From: Hyaloraphidium curvatum
Lineage: Eukaryota; Monoblepharomycota; Hyaloraphidiomycetes; Hyaloraphidiales; Hyaloraphidiaceae
DNA length: 64,000 bases
Assembly: GCA_025558095.1 (NCBI GenBank)
Contig: JAIVFI010000031.1
Span: 496,001-560,000 of the forward strand
Direction: 5' to 3'
Made by a program: the position numbers and the translations under genes. Shown here one piece after another: positions 42,362-53,171 of this stretch. Under the pieces are notes generated by a model. The model saw only the letters and a list, made by a program, of their open reading frames with translations, had not been told where the DNA came from and searched no databases. Within the stretch, counting starts at the first letter, position 1; each line of letters starts with the position of its first letter.

Positions 42362-42944
42362 TGGAGGTTCAAGACAAGGTTCCGAAGGCGAAAAAGGTAT
42401 CCCCTTGACGGCAAGCACTGGTTCGTCAGCAGCCTTGACGGCTGGAGATGCCGCAGTTAGGGACTGGCTGTGCTCGAACCTTTGCTCGGAGGCCCCGCGT
42501 GCGGGGGTTTTTCGTGGAGCAGCCAACAGTGATGCTCAGTCTGGCTCCGGATCACCGGCAACCTGTCAGGTGTGGTCGTCGTGGCGCCGGGGTTGGTTTC
42601 GCGTCCCTGGGACGCTCGGTCCAGGCCGTAGGCGGTCCGCCGTTCCGATGCCGCCCGGCGCGCTCACTCAAAGAACTTACTCACATCGCCGCACTCAACC
42701 TTCTCAAAAGGTTTCACTGGGAGCATGATACGTAGCGGACCCGGCCGGACCTCGCCCGTGGGCATCCTCCGGTCTTGTGACGGCGCAAAAGGTCCAAAGG
42801 CAAGGTGACGATCCGATGGAACGATTTCTTAGCGGTGGCGAACTGTCTGAATCGACCTTGTAGTATCGTAGCACGGCCTGACCGCCCTAGCACAATGTCC
42901 ACGACCCGTTTGTCTGCCTGATTCAACCCGGTTGACCGTCCGAA
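42362..42944. other. Intergenic
   Basis: Promoter region of the minus-strand protease and 3' flank of the F-box-like gene. No conserved block shared with the other protease's upstream region was visible by eye. No gene recognised. Confidence 0.4.
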
Positions 42945-43966
42945 TCACGCCCTCGACTCCCACGCCTTCCTCCAGAAAGACCTGCCACGCTCGGAACCGC
43001 CCTCGGCGACAAACTCCTCGAGATTCTCCGCCTCCTTGATCGCTTCCCTGGCCAGCTTCGCCTCCTCCTTCCCGTGCGGCACGTGCGCGTTGAGCAGCTG
43101 CAGTGCGCGGACGGACTTGGGCACACCGAGGGCGATCAGCTCCGCCGGATCCCAGAAGTCGACCTCGAGCTCCTCGAAGGAAGAAAGAAGGAGGGGGGGG
43201 GGGAGAGGGAAGGGGGGGGGGGGGGGGGGGGGGGGGGCAGCGTGCTGACCTCGCTTTCCACGGAGCGGATGAGGGAGGCGAGGCGGGGGTAGGCGCCGAT
43301 GTCGAAGCATCCCAGGCCGTCACTTGCGAAGTGGACCTCGGCGAGGCAGGGGAGGCCTTCGATCTGCCTGAGCAAGGGGGCGACCTCCCGGGCGGCCTGG
43401 TCGCTCCTGTCGTCCCCGTAAGACATTTCAAACTTGATCTTGAGGTATTCGAGCGAAGCAGGGGGGTGGAGTGCACCGCACACTCGATCCCGGCCCGAGT
43501 CGATCGCCACGTCGAGCACCTTGAGGTTGCCGAGCGCCCCGATCGCGCGCACCGCCCGCTCAACGAGCCCGTCTTTGCCCGAAAAGAACTCGATGGAAAG
43601 AGTCTCGAGGTTCTTGCAGCCCCCCAGGATCCGGACTTCGGCCTCAATGAGCTCGTAACCGCCGCCAACGCCCCGCAGCTCCTTGGTCGCCTCGAACTTG
43701 CCCAGCTCCAGCGCGTCGGCGCTCATGGCTTCGACCTTTTCCTTGGCCACTCTAAAGACGGTGTCGCTGCTTCCGAGGTCGATACGACGGTAAAGCTTTG
43801 GCACGACGGCGACCAGGAGGGCGCGGCAGCTGGACCCGAGGCGGAGCAGCGAGCCGAGCCGCTTCCTGGCCGCGAGGTGGTCGATGACCAGGTCGAAAGC
43901 GGTGAGCATCGAGAAGGACATGGGCTGCTGGTGTTCGGCCATCGTTGTGTGTGGATGGGTTGACAT
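42945..43966 (-). CDS. F-box-like / leucine-rich protein
   Basis: Two exons, 43966-43250 and 43172-42945, 314 residues. The N-terminus LTAFDLVIDHLAARKRLGSL to LRLGSSCRALLVAVVPKLYR has the helix-turn layout of a fungal F-box with the usual LYRRIDL end. The rest shows irregular leucine-rich strands (NLETLSIEFFSG, NLKVLDVAIDS, SLEYLKIKFEMS, CLAEVHFAS), as in F-box/LRR proteins that choose substrates for SCF ubiquitin ligases. The intron (43173-43249) has an extreme poly-C tract, a 26-base G run on the plus strand. In-frame ATGs also occur at 44011 and 43942, so the exact start is uncertain. Confidence 0.65.
43191..43237. repeat. Poly-G tract (26 consecutive G)
   Basis: Plus strand carries G runs interrupted by AGAGGGAA and ending in 26 G at 43212-43237. 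It lies within the F-box-like gene intron, where it reads as poly-C between donor and acceptor. Its true length may be uncertain in the assembly. Confidence 0.85.
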
Positions 43967-44194
43967 CGTGGCGATGGCGATAGCGGGGCTTCCCGCACGC
44001 AACCACACCATGAAGTGCAGTCATGAAATCGGCCCTTGAACCTCTTCTAATCAAGTATCCTCTCACTCGGTGCTGCTTTCCCAAGAATAAGGAAGCTTGG
44101 CGGAATAGGAAGCGGAAGCGCAATGGCGAATATCGATGAATGCATTGCAAATGATCAGAGCAAACGAAATACAATTGAATGAACCCAGCGTCGT

Positions 44195-47100
44195 CTATGA
44201 AACCATCCTGTGCATCTTGAGCTTTAGCAGGCCGTAGTACACCAACCTCGTGGCCACCGTGATCGCCACTAGCACCCCCAGGTTGACCCCCAGGTTCACG
44301 TCGGCCAGGTCCAGCGTGTTCAGCACCTGCTCCCCCGTGGAGATGATGCAGGTGCCGTTGGGGTAGGCCTGATCGGGGGTGGGGGCGCAGGAGAAGGTGG
44401 CGCCGGTGAACTCGAGGTTGGTGAGGACGGGGATGCCCCAGCGGAGGGGGCTTATGTACTGCGGGTCGAAAGGTCAGGGCCCCGTTGGGCGGGGTTGCGG
44501 GCGCGGAACCCACGTTGATATAGTACAGGAAGGCGGGGATCGACTGCGCGCCGATACCGCTCATCATGATAAACACCGAGTTGATGGCCGAGGCGACGAC
44601 CAGGCCCAGACCGATGTCCTGCGGAGAAAACATCAGATCGGGCGGCGGTTCCCGGTTCCCGCACGCAAGCAACCCACGTCCACGAGGGTGAGGATCGACA
44701 GCCCGATGCTGGTCCCGCAGATGAGGAAGCACGTCGTCACGAGCAGGTTGGCCGCGAACGCCGCGCCGAACCCGATCTGCATCCCCGTCGCCGTGGTCCC
44801 GAGGAGCACCCAGAGCAGCGCGCCGCCGACCATGAAGGGCAGCTGCACGACGAGCTGGGTGAAGGTGAAGGATTCGACGCTTGTGACGCCGTCGGCGTAC
44901 TCCCGCGTGAAGAAGGCACGGTCGGGAGGGTAGTGCGCGGCTGAGCCGAGAAGGCCCATGAAAAGAAGGGAGGGAATGCTGAACGGAAAGTCAGTCTGGT
45001 GGAGAAAGCGCGAGCGTCGGAGACCTTACTTGAATAGCAGGCCCAGAGTCTGCAAGGCGGCAGGTAGGTGAGCGATTGCACAACCACACAGGACCCGAAG
45101 CACCAACGTTCTGCACCGATTCAAAGTTCGCGACACGGATCGAGTTCTGGTAGAAGACGAGGGTGACGAGGGCGAAGCCGCCCGGCATGACGAGAAAGTC
45201 GATCGGTTCGGCGGGTTTCCTGCGGAAGTTGCGCATCGTGCGGGCGTAGAGCACCGGCACGCTCTTGAAGAACGGCGTGCGGTGCTTGATCTCGGCCGTG
45301 TCGACGGCCTTCGCGCTCGCCGGCCCGTCCACCGCCGTTTCGGCAACGGAGCGGGCACCGAACGACTCGGCCGCCGCCACCCGGTACGACTCGACGATCC
45401 CCGCCACGCGGGCGCGGGACTCTGCCTCCGCGGCGTGGTTCCGCAGGTCCACGCTCGATAGGTCGATGACGTAGTCGGCGGGCTGGACGAACTCGGGGAT
45501 GGAGAAGCCGAGGCGTTCGAAAAAGGGGACCATCTCAGTGCGGGGGCCGGCGTAGGCGACCTCGCCGCCGCGGGAGAGCAGGAGCACGTTGTCGAACTGG
45601 TTGAAGGCCTCGGGGCGCGAGGTCTGCTGCGAAGTGAGGATGACTGCGGGCATCGTCGATCATCAGTCACCGACGCCTCGAAGACATTCGCGAGGCGTCA
45701 CCTGTCCTTCCAGTGTCGGCGATCTTGCGCAGCACGGTGATGACGGTCAAGGCTGCGGAGCTGTCCAAGCCCGTAGCCGGTTCGTCGAGGCAGAGCACTG
45801 CGACCTCCTCCTCCAGGATGCCCAGGGCAATGCAGACCCTCCGCTGCTCGCCGCCGCTGATCCCCTTGAGGTTCGCGTCGCCGACGAGGGTATTGGCGCA
45901 ATCCGAGAGGCCGAGAGTGCGGATCACGTTCTCGATGCGCTCGCGGCGCTGCTCCTCCGTCATGTTGTACAGCCGTAACTTGGCCGAGAACATGAGGGTT
46001 TCGCGCACGGTGAGGGTCGGGTAGAGGTTGTCGTTCTCCTTGCGGACGTAGGATGCGTAGCGCACGACGACGCCCGAGCTCGGGTTGCGCACCGTGCCGA
46101 AGCTGACGTTGCCCGTGCGGGCGGTCTTGGTGGACAAGCTCGCGCCAGGCTTGACGTTGCATATCGCGTTGAGCACGCTCGTCTGTGGCGGCTAAGTTAG
46201 AGCCACGAGCGCTTGCGGCGGTCCGTGCAGCCGTACCTTTCCGCTGCCGCCAGAGCCCATAATCACGGTGATCTTGCCGGGCTCGAACGCCATGGTGATG
46301 CTCCGCAGGATCTGCTTGCGCTGCGACTTGAGCGTTATCCCGACCGATTGCACCTCGAGCGCCAGGTTCTCGGCTAGAATGTGGACCTGGTGTTCCTCCG
46401 CCAGCGTGCGGTGGCCGAGGTCCGTGCCGATCTTGACCGCGACCTCCCCGTCGGCTGCAGCACCGTCCTCCCCTTCGAACCGCACCGCGTGCGTCTCGGC
46501 GGCAACGACGCCCGCGGTCACGGGCTCCTTGGTGACAAGCAGCAGGGCGGCGCAGGCGGCCAAAACCCAACCAATGACGGAGGCCGCGCTGAGCCCGATG
46601 AGCGAGGCGAGGTTCGTGTTGGGGTCGAAGCCGAACTGCTGGATGATGATGTCGCCGCTGTATGCCGCGCACTGCGCGTTGCCCGGGGGGTAGGGGCAGT
46701 CCAGCATGCGCCCGCGGTACTGCGAGATGTACATCATCTGGTACGCGTAGTAGGTCGTGACGATGTATCGGGTCCAGGCAATCCAAACGGGCATGGTGGA
46801 GATAACCATATTGAAGCCCATGGCGTAGTTGGGGATCATGGCGAGCGAGTTGGCGGTCACGGACGCCGTGTTGAACTGCCGGGTGAGGGCGACGCACAGG
46901 AAGGCGATGCTCCAGTAGCCGAACACGGTGGAGACCTGCGCGGCAAAGGCCCTGGCACGCAATGTTCATCAGACCACCTGAGGCCCTCGGCAACAGCAAC
47001 GAGAATAACCAACCACCCAAATTGCCCTGCCCGGAGGCCAGCCATGGCGTACACCACACCCGAGTAGATCAACGGGCAGACGACGAAGAACGGAAGATGG

Positions 47101-48828
47101 CACAGCATGCGCGACACGACGTAGCTTCCGACCCCGACCACGCCGTCTACCCGCTCTGCGTCGAAAAGCTGCACGTCCTTGGAGAGAAGGTAGAGGAAGA
47201 GGATCATCTGGCGGGGAGCGGGGTGCATGAGAGCGTCAAACATGCACGAATTCGCGCACACGGCCGCACGAACCATCAGATAGCCCTGCCCCGAAACGCA
47301 AACAAGGATCAGCGTCTGCATCGACCGCACGGATGCGAGGTCGTTGGGCAGCTGGAAGAATATGGCGCCGATGAAGAGTGCAAAGATGGCGGACTCGCCA
47401 AAGATGCCGAACAGGGAGCCCTTGTCTCTCCACGTGTTGCGGTATCCGCGCCGCGTCATGGTGCTCAGCTCGACGAGGAACCTCGCGGCGGGGTTGGAGG
47501 CCGGCACTTGCTGCTCCTGCATGGTGGACTCGCGGTCGGGATGGTCCGATTTGACGTTGGCAGGGATGGCGCCGGCGAGGTCCCGCGCGGCGCGCTCCTT
47601 CCACACCGCGGCGAGCATCTCGAGCCGCTTCTTGCTCGCCTCCTCCGCGGCGGGAGAGCTGTAGTCGACCGACGAGAGGTCCAGGATCCAGTCGGCAATG
47701 TTGGTCTCGGGGTCCATGCGGACGCCGAGGAGGTCCTCGAAGTAGGTCCTGACTTCGGAGGCGGGCTGCGGTGAACGAGATCGGGTCAGAGCGGGCCTAG
47801 GCTTGTTATATGCATTCAGGCTCACCCCAGAGTAGACCAGGTGACCGCCCTTGCAGAGCAGAATCAGGTTGTCGAAGAGTTCAAACGAGCTGTACCGCGG
47901 CTGGTGGACCGAGAGGATCACGGTGCGCCCGTCGTTGGCGATCGTCTTGAGCGTCTGCACGACCGCGGAGGAAGTGAACTGCAGGCAGAACGGTGAGCCT
48001 AAGCCAAATTGAGCGAAAAGCAAACGCTTTGCGCACCGAATCCAGACTGCTCGTGGGCTCGTCGAGCAGGAGGAGAGAAGGCGAGGAGAGCAGCTGGATC
48101 GCGATCGAAACCAGGCGGCGCTCGCCCGACGAGCAGCCGCGGGAGGACGAGCTCGTCGACGAGGGGTTTCCGACCATCGTGTCGGCACACTCCTTCAGGT
48201 TGAGCTCCAAGATCACGTCCTCCACGAGCCTATGCTTCTCCGCCGTCGCCATGCCTGTCGGCAGCCTGAGCTCTGCGTTGTACCGCAGCGTCTCGCGCAC
48301 GGTGAGATACGGCAGCAGCGTATCCTCCTGCCTGACGTAGGCGCAGCGTCCCCCGCGGCCTTTCTTGCGGAGGGGGACCACGTCGACCCCGTTAAACAGG
48401 ATCTGGCCCACAGGCCGGGCGGACCCCGAGAGCCGCGCGGCGATGGCGTTCAGCAGCGTCGTCTTGCCCGCACCGCTCGACCCCATGATCGCGGTGACCT
48501 TGCCCGCGGGTATCGCGGCGCTGACGTTCCGGACGAGGCGCACGGAGTCCCCTGCCGGGGGTGAGGCGGAAGCGGCGCCTGCCTCGAGCTCCACGGCGTC
48601 CGCCGCCCCGGGGCCGGCGGGTTTGGCGGCCTTGGCCTTGCCGTCGAGGCCGAGCTTCTTGGCGATTGCATTCAGCGGGCCCGATTCCCGATCCACGTCC
48701 ACGGAGAGGTCCGCAAGCACGACGGTGGTCGGCGCGACGCGGAACCGCGGCGGGGCGGCCTGGCCCGCGGGCACCGTGGTCGCGGAGGTTTCAGAGGGGC
48801 TGGGCGGCTCGTCCTCGGCAGCGGACAT
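44195..48828 (-). CDS. Full-size ABCG transporter (NBD-TMD-NBD-TMD), YOL075C-like
   Basis: Ten exons: 48828-48037, 47978-47826, 47765-47017, 46951-46237, 46182-45702, 45643-45108, 45049-45030, 44978-44678, 44618-44514, 44458-44195; 4116 coding bases, 1371 residues. NBD1: Walker A GSSGAGKT at 116-123, signature CSSGERR, Walker B LLLLDEPTSSLDS, switch SVHQP. NBD2: Walker A GSGGSGKT (completed across an intron), signature ISGGEQRR, Walker B VLCLDEPATGLDS, with Gln in place of the switch His (LTSQQ). Both halves look WHITE-like, as in yeast YOL075C, rather than like the classical PDR type whose first Walker A is degenerate. TMD2 ends in the loop FSCAPTPDQAYPNGTC and a last helix LGVLVAITVATRLVYYGLL. 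Exon 7 is only 20 bases. Substrate unknown. Confidence 0.9.
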
Positions 48829-49608
48829 GGCCGCGATTCAACAGCGACGGATCGAAACGTTCGAGCGAACAATCGCAGGCGTCACGCGCTGCACAGCCCA
48901 CCGAGTTTCGCCTATATTCTGGGCCGCCCGGTGAAGCAAGGGCCAACTACCTCTGGAGGCTACGAGAGCCCCGCGAAGTAGCTGAATTCAACTCTGCGTA
49001 CTCTTGCATGCCGAACGGGCTCGAAGGGTTCATGAAGCACTTGGAACGCAGTTCCGGCTTCGGCGGCTGATGCTGTTTGCGAGTTATTGCGTACGGCCAT
49101 CGTATCCGCGATTGCCGGATACACGCGGCGAGCGTCAATTACTAATGGATTTGTATCGACAGGCGTTGTACTGCCGACGGGATCAGTGCGCGCCACGAAT
49201 CCGGGCGACCGTCTCCGGTCGCGTGCTGCACATGCCCTCGAGCGCACGGCCACCGAGATTACTCGGAATCTCGGTGGTAGGCAGCACATGACAGGGTATC
49301 CCATTGGTCGAGACGTTGTGCCGTTTTCGAGTCGCTAGTCGCGGCGGTGGGCAGCCAACGACACCGAGGCCCAACTTAGACGCGTGCATGCCAGAGGTTG
49401 GCCAGAAGCAACGGTCTCCCAGTGTGGATCAGCAGGAGCTGGATGGCCTTCTTTCCTCCCGCGTAGCAGAAGTGCGTGCGATCGTGTTCGCTCTGACGGG
49501 CTGCGGGCTCGAGCATCGAACCGTCCTTTCTGGTCCCCTGCCACAGCGGCCCTCTCGCCGTCTGATATCGGACGGAAAGTGCCCAGACACTTTTCTCCCC
49601 TTTTTTGC
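48829..49608. other. Divergent intergenic region with a hairpin
   Basis: Lies between the full-size ABCG gene (minus) and the GRF gene (plus), so it holds both promoters. It is AT-richer in places and contains an inverted repeat at 49223-49287, listed separately. No gene recognised. Confidence 0.4.
49223..49287. repeat. Imperfect inverted repeat / hairpin
   Basis: The inner stem is an exact 11-base inverted repeat (CCACCGAGATT at 49250-49260 and its complement at 49267-49277) around a 6-base loop. Outer arms GTGCTGC (49223-49229) and GCAGCAC (49281-49287) also pair. It may be a cruciform, a dyad protein-binding site or a mobile-element remnant. Confidence 0.6.
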
Positions 49609-50502
49609 ATGGCATCCCCTGCGCGGACGTGCCTCTGCGGCCTCCCCTTGGGCGAGCCGCGGACCGTCGCCAAGAACGGACCGAACCACGGCCGAAAGTT
49701 CCTCGGCTGCCCGCGCTTCAACACGGACGAGCACGAGGCTCGCTGCAAGTTCTTCGAGTGGGTCGACGGCGCGTCCGGAGCCCCACCTTCGTCGCGCGGC
49801 AGCCAGCCCACCCCCGCCGCGTCCCCCGCGGCCCGCTCCGACCCCGACGCGCCGGTCGCCTCCACCGCCCATAAGTTCTACCGTACTCCGTCGCTTCCTG
49901 TTCCGCAAGAGCCGACGCCGCACCGCACGCTGCCCCAAACCACGCTGCCGTCCTTCGGCGCGCGCCTGGCCGCCCTCTCGCCGCAGTCGCCGACCCCCGC
50001 CGCCGCCGACCCGCCCGCCTCGCCCCTCGCGGACGACGCCTACCTGACCCCGCTGGACGCCGCGCCGCCGTGGACGGGGATACCGCCCCCCGCACCGAAG
50101 AAACGGCCGCGCGAGGTCGACCAGACCCCGGACGTGCGCCCGCGGAGGCTGTTCCCCGAGGCGTTCGCCGACGGCGCGGACGAGGAGCCGTCGAACAACC
50201 CCGTCAGCTCCACAGAGACTAAATGGGCCGACAGGGCCGGTGGGAGGGTCAAGGTGACCAACATTGGGGTACAGACGCCCCGCTCGTTCGCCCGCGCGGG
50301 CATGACCGCCGAGGACGCGGTGGCGGTGATCAGGGCCATGGAGCAGGAAGCGACGCGGAAGGAGCGGCAGCTCAAGGCCGCCAAGAAGCGAATCGACGCC
50401 CTGCTAAAAGACAGAAACGGGGGCGGATCGCTGGCGACAACGCAGACCGACAGCCCGGACCGCGATTTAGCAAAGTGGGACGTGTTCGGCTTCGGAAGCT
50501 GA
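49609..50502 (+). CDS. GRF zinc-finger protein
   Basis: Intron-free, 297 residues. The N-terminus is a zf-GRF domain, residues 7-51: CLCG, then GRKFLGCPRF, then CKFFEW, with the four zinc ligands and the Gly-Arg-x-Phe core in place. GRF fingers bind single-stranded nucleic acid in topoisomerase 3, APE2, NEIL3 and related repair factors. The middle 150 residues are Pro/Ser-rich and disordered, with a basic block APKKRPREV that could be a nuclear localisation signal. The end (AEDAVAVIRAMEQEATRKER, QLKAAKKRIDALLKD) is a probable coiled coil, followed by KWDVFGFGS. It is a stand-alone GRF protein, not a fragment of a larger repair enzyme. Confidence 0.8.
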   Translation: MASPARTCLCGLPLGEPRTVAKNGPNHGRKFLGCPRFNTDEHEARCKFFEWVDGASGAPPSSRGSQPTPAASPAARSDPDAPVASTAHKFYRTPSLPVPQEPTPHRTLPQTTLPSFGARLAALSPQSPTPAAADPPASPLADDAYLTPLDAAPPWTGIPPPAPKKRPREVDQTPDVRPRRLFPEAFADGADEEPSNNPVSSTETKWADRAGGRVKVTNIGVQTPRSFARAGMTAEDAVAVIRAMEQEATRKERQLKAAKKRIDALLKDRNGGGSLATTQTDSPDRDLAKWDVFGFGS

Positions 50503-50865
50503 TGCCATCTACGTTGCACTTGAACGATGTTTTGATTTCCACAACCACTTGGAACGAATGACACTCTTGCTCCCGCGTTGGAACCCTGCCATAGCTGCCT
50601 CCTCCCCTATCCGGTCCGACCTCACAGCTTGGCTGCCGCCTTGCCTTCCTCCATATCTTTCCGAACCAACCAACGGTACCCGCCCGGCACTCGGGGGTCG
50701 ACGCTGCGGAGCGGGTTCATGCCATCCACGTTGCCGACTGCAATCCGGTTAGCCAAATGGCAGCGCTCAAGCAACGGATCGACTCACTGTTCGGCGGGTG
50801 AATCGAGCTGCAAACGACAACCACAATATCAAGCAAGCGGTAGTCTGTGGAATCGCGCGGACTCA
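50503..50865. other. Intergenic between convergent genes
   Basis: 3' flanks of the GRF gene and the dioxygenase gene. AT-richer than coding DNA. Nothing recognised. Confidence 0.4.
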
Positions 50866-51828
50866 CTATCCTAACAACCCCTGCAGCCTCGGCGGCAGCC
50901 TCGCCGCCTGCGCCGGGCTCAGGCTCCCAAAGTTGTTCTCGATCGTCCGCACGTACGGCTCGCCGTAGTAGGCGATCGTGCCGAGCCGCGGGTTAGCCGA
51001 GTTGTTGGCCCCGCCGGCGTGCCAGACCGTCGAGACGAAGAGCGCGACACTTCCTTTCGGCATCACCAGGCGGACGACCTCGTCCCGCGCGGGGTCGGGA
51101 AACCGGTCGGGACCCCATTTGTGGCTGCCGGGGATCAGGTGCGTCGCGCCGTTTTCCTAAGACGCCGAAGCAACGTCAGGAGGACGGGAGGAAGGGGAGA
51201 CGCGGGTGGGCGCACCAGGGTGAAGGCGTCCAACGCCCAGAAGGCGTTGACCCCCGTGTGCCGCCGCGGTCGGGGAACCATAAACCACCCGTCATCCGTG
51301 TGGTACGCCTGCGCATCCTCTCCAGGCTGTAACTCGATCGCCTGTAGCACCGGGGCCGTCACATCACCCCCCGCGGAACGCATCCCGGCGGCCCGACCCC
51401 ACCTGGCACAGCGACAGTAGGTAGTTCGGATGCAGCATGCAGTCCATGATCTTGATCACCCGCGGGTGTATCAGCAGCCGGTCCATCGCCGAGGTCTTGC
51501 CGACCAGCGCCTGCGTCCGCCTGCTTTTGAGCCCCTCGAACTTGTTCCTCCCCAGCGGCCTGTGCAGCTCCCTTATCGCCGCCGCGACCCCGTCCGCCTC
51601 CTCGGGTGAAATCACGTTCTTCAGAACAACGAAGCCGTCCCGCTCCAGGGCCTCGACGGCGGCCGCGGTCTCGGGGTCCGAGGGGCGCAGCGGGCTCTGC
51701 GAGCCGAAGGCGTCGCGGATGACGGGGTGCAGCGGGTTCAGGGCCGTGCGCTCGGAGGAGGCGTCGAGGGAGGAGCGGATGCGGTCGCGCGTGCGAGCGA
51801 ACTCGGGGGCGTCGGCGTTGGCGGCCAT
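50866..51828 (-). CDS. Phytanoyl-CoA dioxygenase (PhyH) family oxygenase
   Basis: Fe(II)/2-oxoglutarate-dependent hydroxylase family. Exons 51828-51403, 51341-51216, 51156-50866; 280 residues. Features: early LERDGFVVLKNVISPEEADG; the first metal pair in QAIELQPGEDAQAYHTDDGW (His156, Asp158); ENGATHLIPGSHKWG; and the distal His in VSTVWHAGGANNS (about residue 230) with the expected Ser-Asn-Pro-Arg after it. All three iron ligands are present, so the enzyme should be active. The block AYYGEPYVRTIENNF is characteristic of fungal and bacterial members. No PTS2 or other targeting signal is evident. The substrate cannot be told from sequence. Confidence 0.85.
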
Positions 51829-52091
51829 GGCGGGGCGGCCGGCGGTGCAGCGGGGTAGGGAGAGCGTTTTCGGCACGGTCGGCGCCTCGCAAATCGTCCG
51901 CCTCGGTCGGAAAGGCGCGGTGCGCGAGGGAGACAAGAGGTGTGGGAGGTGGCAAATGCCCCGGCGACGAGCTGAAGGAGATCGAACAACGGAAGAGGAG
52001 TTCGCTGCACGACCATCGGCGAAAACGACGCAGAATCAAGATCAACGAGCCTACGACCATGCTACTAGCCCCAAAATCCGCATCCTGCTCC

Positions 52092-52887
52092 TCAGCCCTC
52101 GACGACGAACCAATCCACTCCCACGACGCCCATCCCCTGCCCCTCTGCCCACCCCCACACGTCCCAGCGGCCCCTTCCGCCGGGTATCGCCTCCTCAGCC
52201 GTCCCTTCGAGCAATACGGCGACGTAGCGGTGCGCGCCGGTGCCCTTGGGGGGGGTCGGAGGCGCCCAGGGGGTCAGTTCGGCCGAGTGGTGCGAGGAGG
52301 AGGAACGGTGCAGGTTCGAGAGGACGAGGTGCCTCCATTGGGGGACGGGGGTGGAAGGAGGGTTGGGGTTGCGGCGCGGGGCATCTGGAAAGACAAGAGG
52401 ATGAGGGCGGAATTTCGAGACTCGGGCAGGCGAGAGTGCTCACCGGGATCGACGAAGGCGAGCGTAAACCGCTTCTGGTCCTCGTCGGGCGAGCCGTAGT
52501 CCGGCTGCGCGAGGGTCCACGAGAAGTGCGGCATGTCGTGGCCATCTTGTTTCGGAGAAGAGATCAGCCAAGGGCCGCGAGACGTCGGGAAGCGGTTGCC
52601 AAGGACGGACCTTCCCGTTGGACGCGGTTGCCGTCGCCCGCATAGTCGCCGTTGGCAAGCTTGATGCTCAGCTTGTACCGCAGGTCGACACGGTCCATGG
52701 CTCCGTACGGAATCACTTCAATCAAGAGGCACTTCAGCCTTCGTCGCTGCCGCGAGCCGGTTCGCCCACCGTCCGGGATGATCCCCGCGGCCTCGAGCTG
52801 CTTTGCCCGGTGCTCCCGGAACCCTTCGCCGCGCACGTTGGAGGCGAGCGACATCGCGATGACGAGGAGGGCGAGGATGGCAGACAT
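52092..52887 (-). CDS. Secreted PEBP-family protein
   Basis: Phosphatidylethanolamine-binding protein family, four small exons: 52887-52770, 52715-52611, 52545-52444, 52384-52092; 205 residues. Splicing restores the family order: AAGIIPDVIPYGAMDRVDLR, MPHFSWTLAQPDYGSPDEDQ, RFTLAFVDPDAPRR (DPDAP is the ligand-pocket motif), QWRHLVLSNL, and GTGAHRYVAVLLEG (the GxHRY motif). The end GVVGVDWFVVEG replaces the usual NFF strand. The N-terminus MSAILALLVIAMSLASNVRG reads as a signal peptide, so this form is probably secreted. An in-frame ATG at 52926 would add 13 residues. It is divergent from the deacetylase gene. Confidence 0.82.
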
Positions 52888-53171
52888 TGCGGAGCAGAAG
52901 TTGCTGGCGTGTCGGCGGTGAATCATCGCGCGCCGAGCGCGGATTGCCGCGCCGCGGCGGCGGCCCGCGACGTCCCGGAACCGGAAAGCGAGGGCTCAAA
53001 ATTGCTCCGCTCGAACGAGCCTTCCGGCGACTTCACGGCCGTTTTCGATGCGCGCCTTGGGGACCTCTCAGAGGCGCCCCGGCGCCGGCGACCGCGCGGT
53101 GCAACTCTCGCCGGCGCGTCTCCCACGTTCTTCTTTTCGCCGGAACCGTCTCCCACGATCTTGTCGCGTCG
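52888..53171. promoter_or_regulatory. Shared divergent promoter of PEBP and deacetylase genes
   Basis: 284 bases separate the two start codons. No motif identified. Confidence 0.5.
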
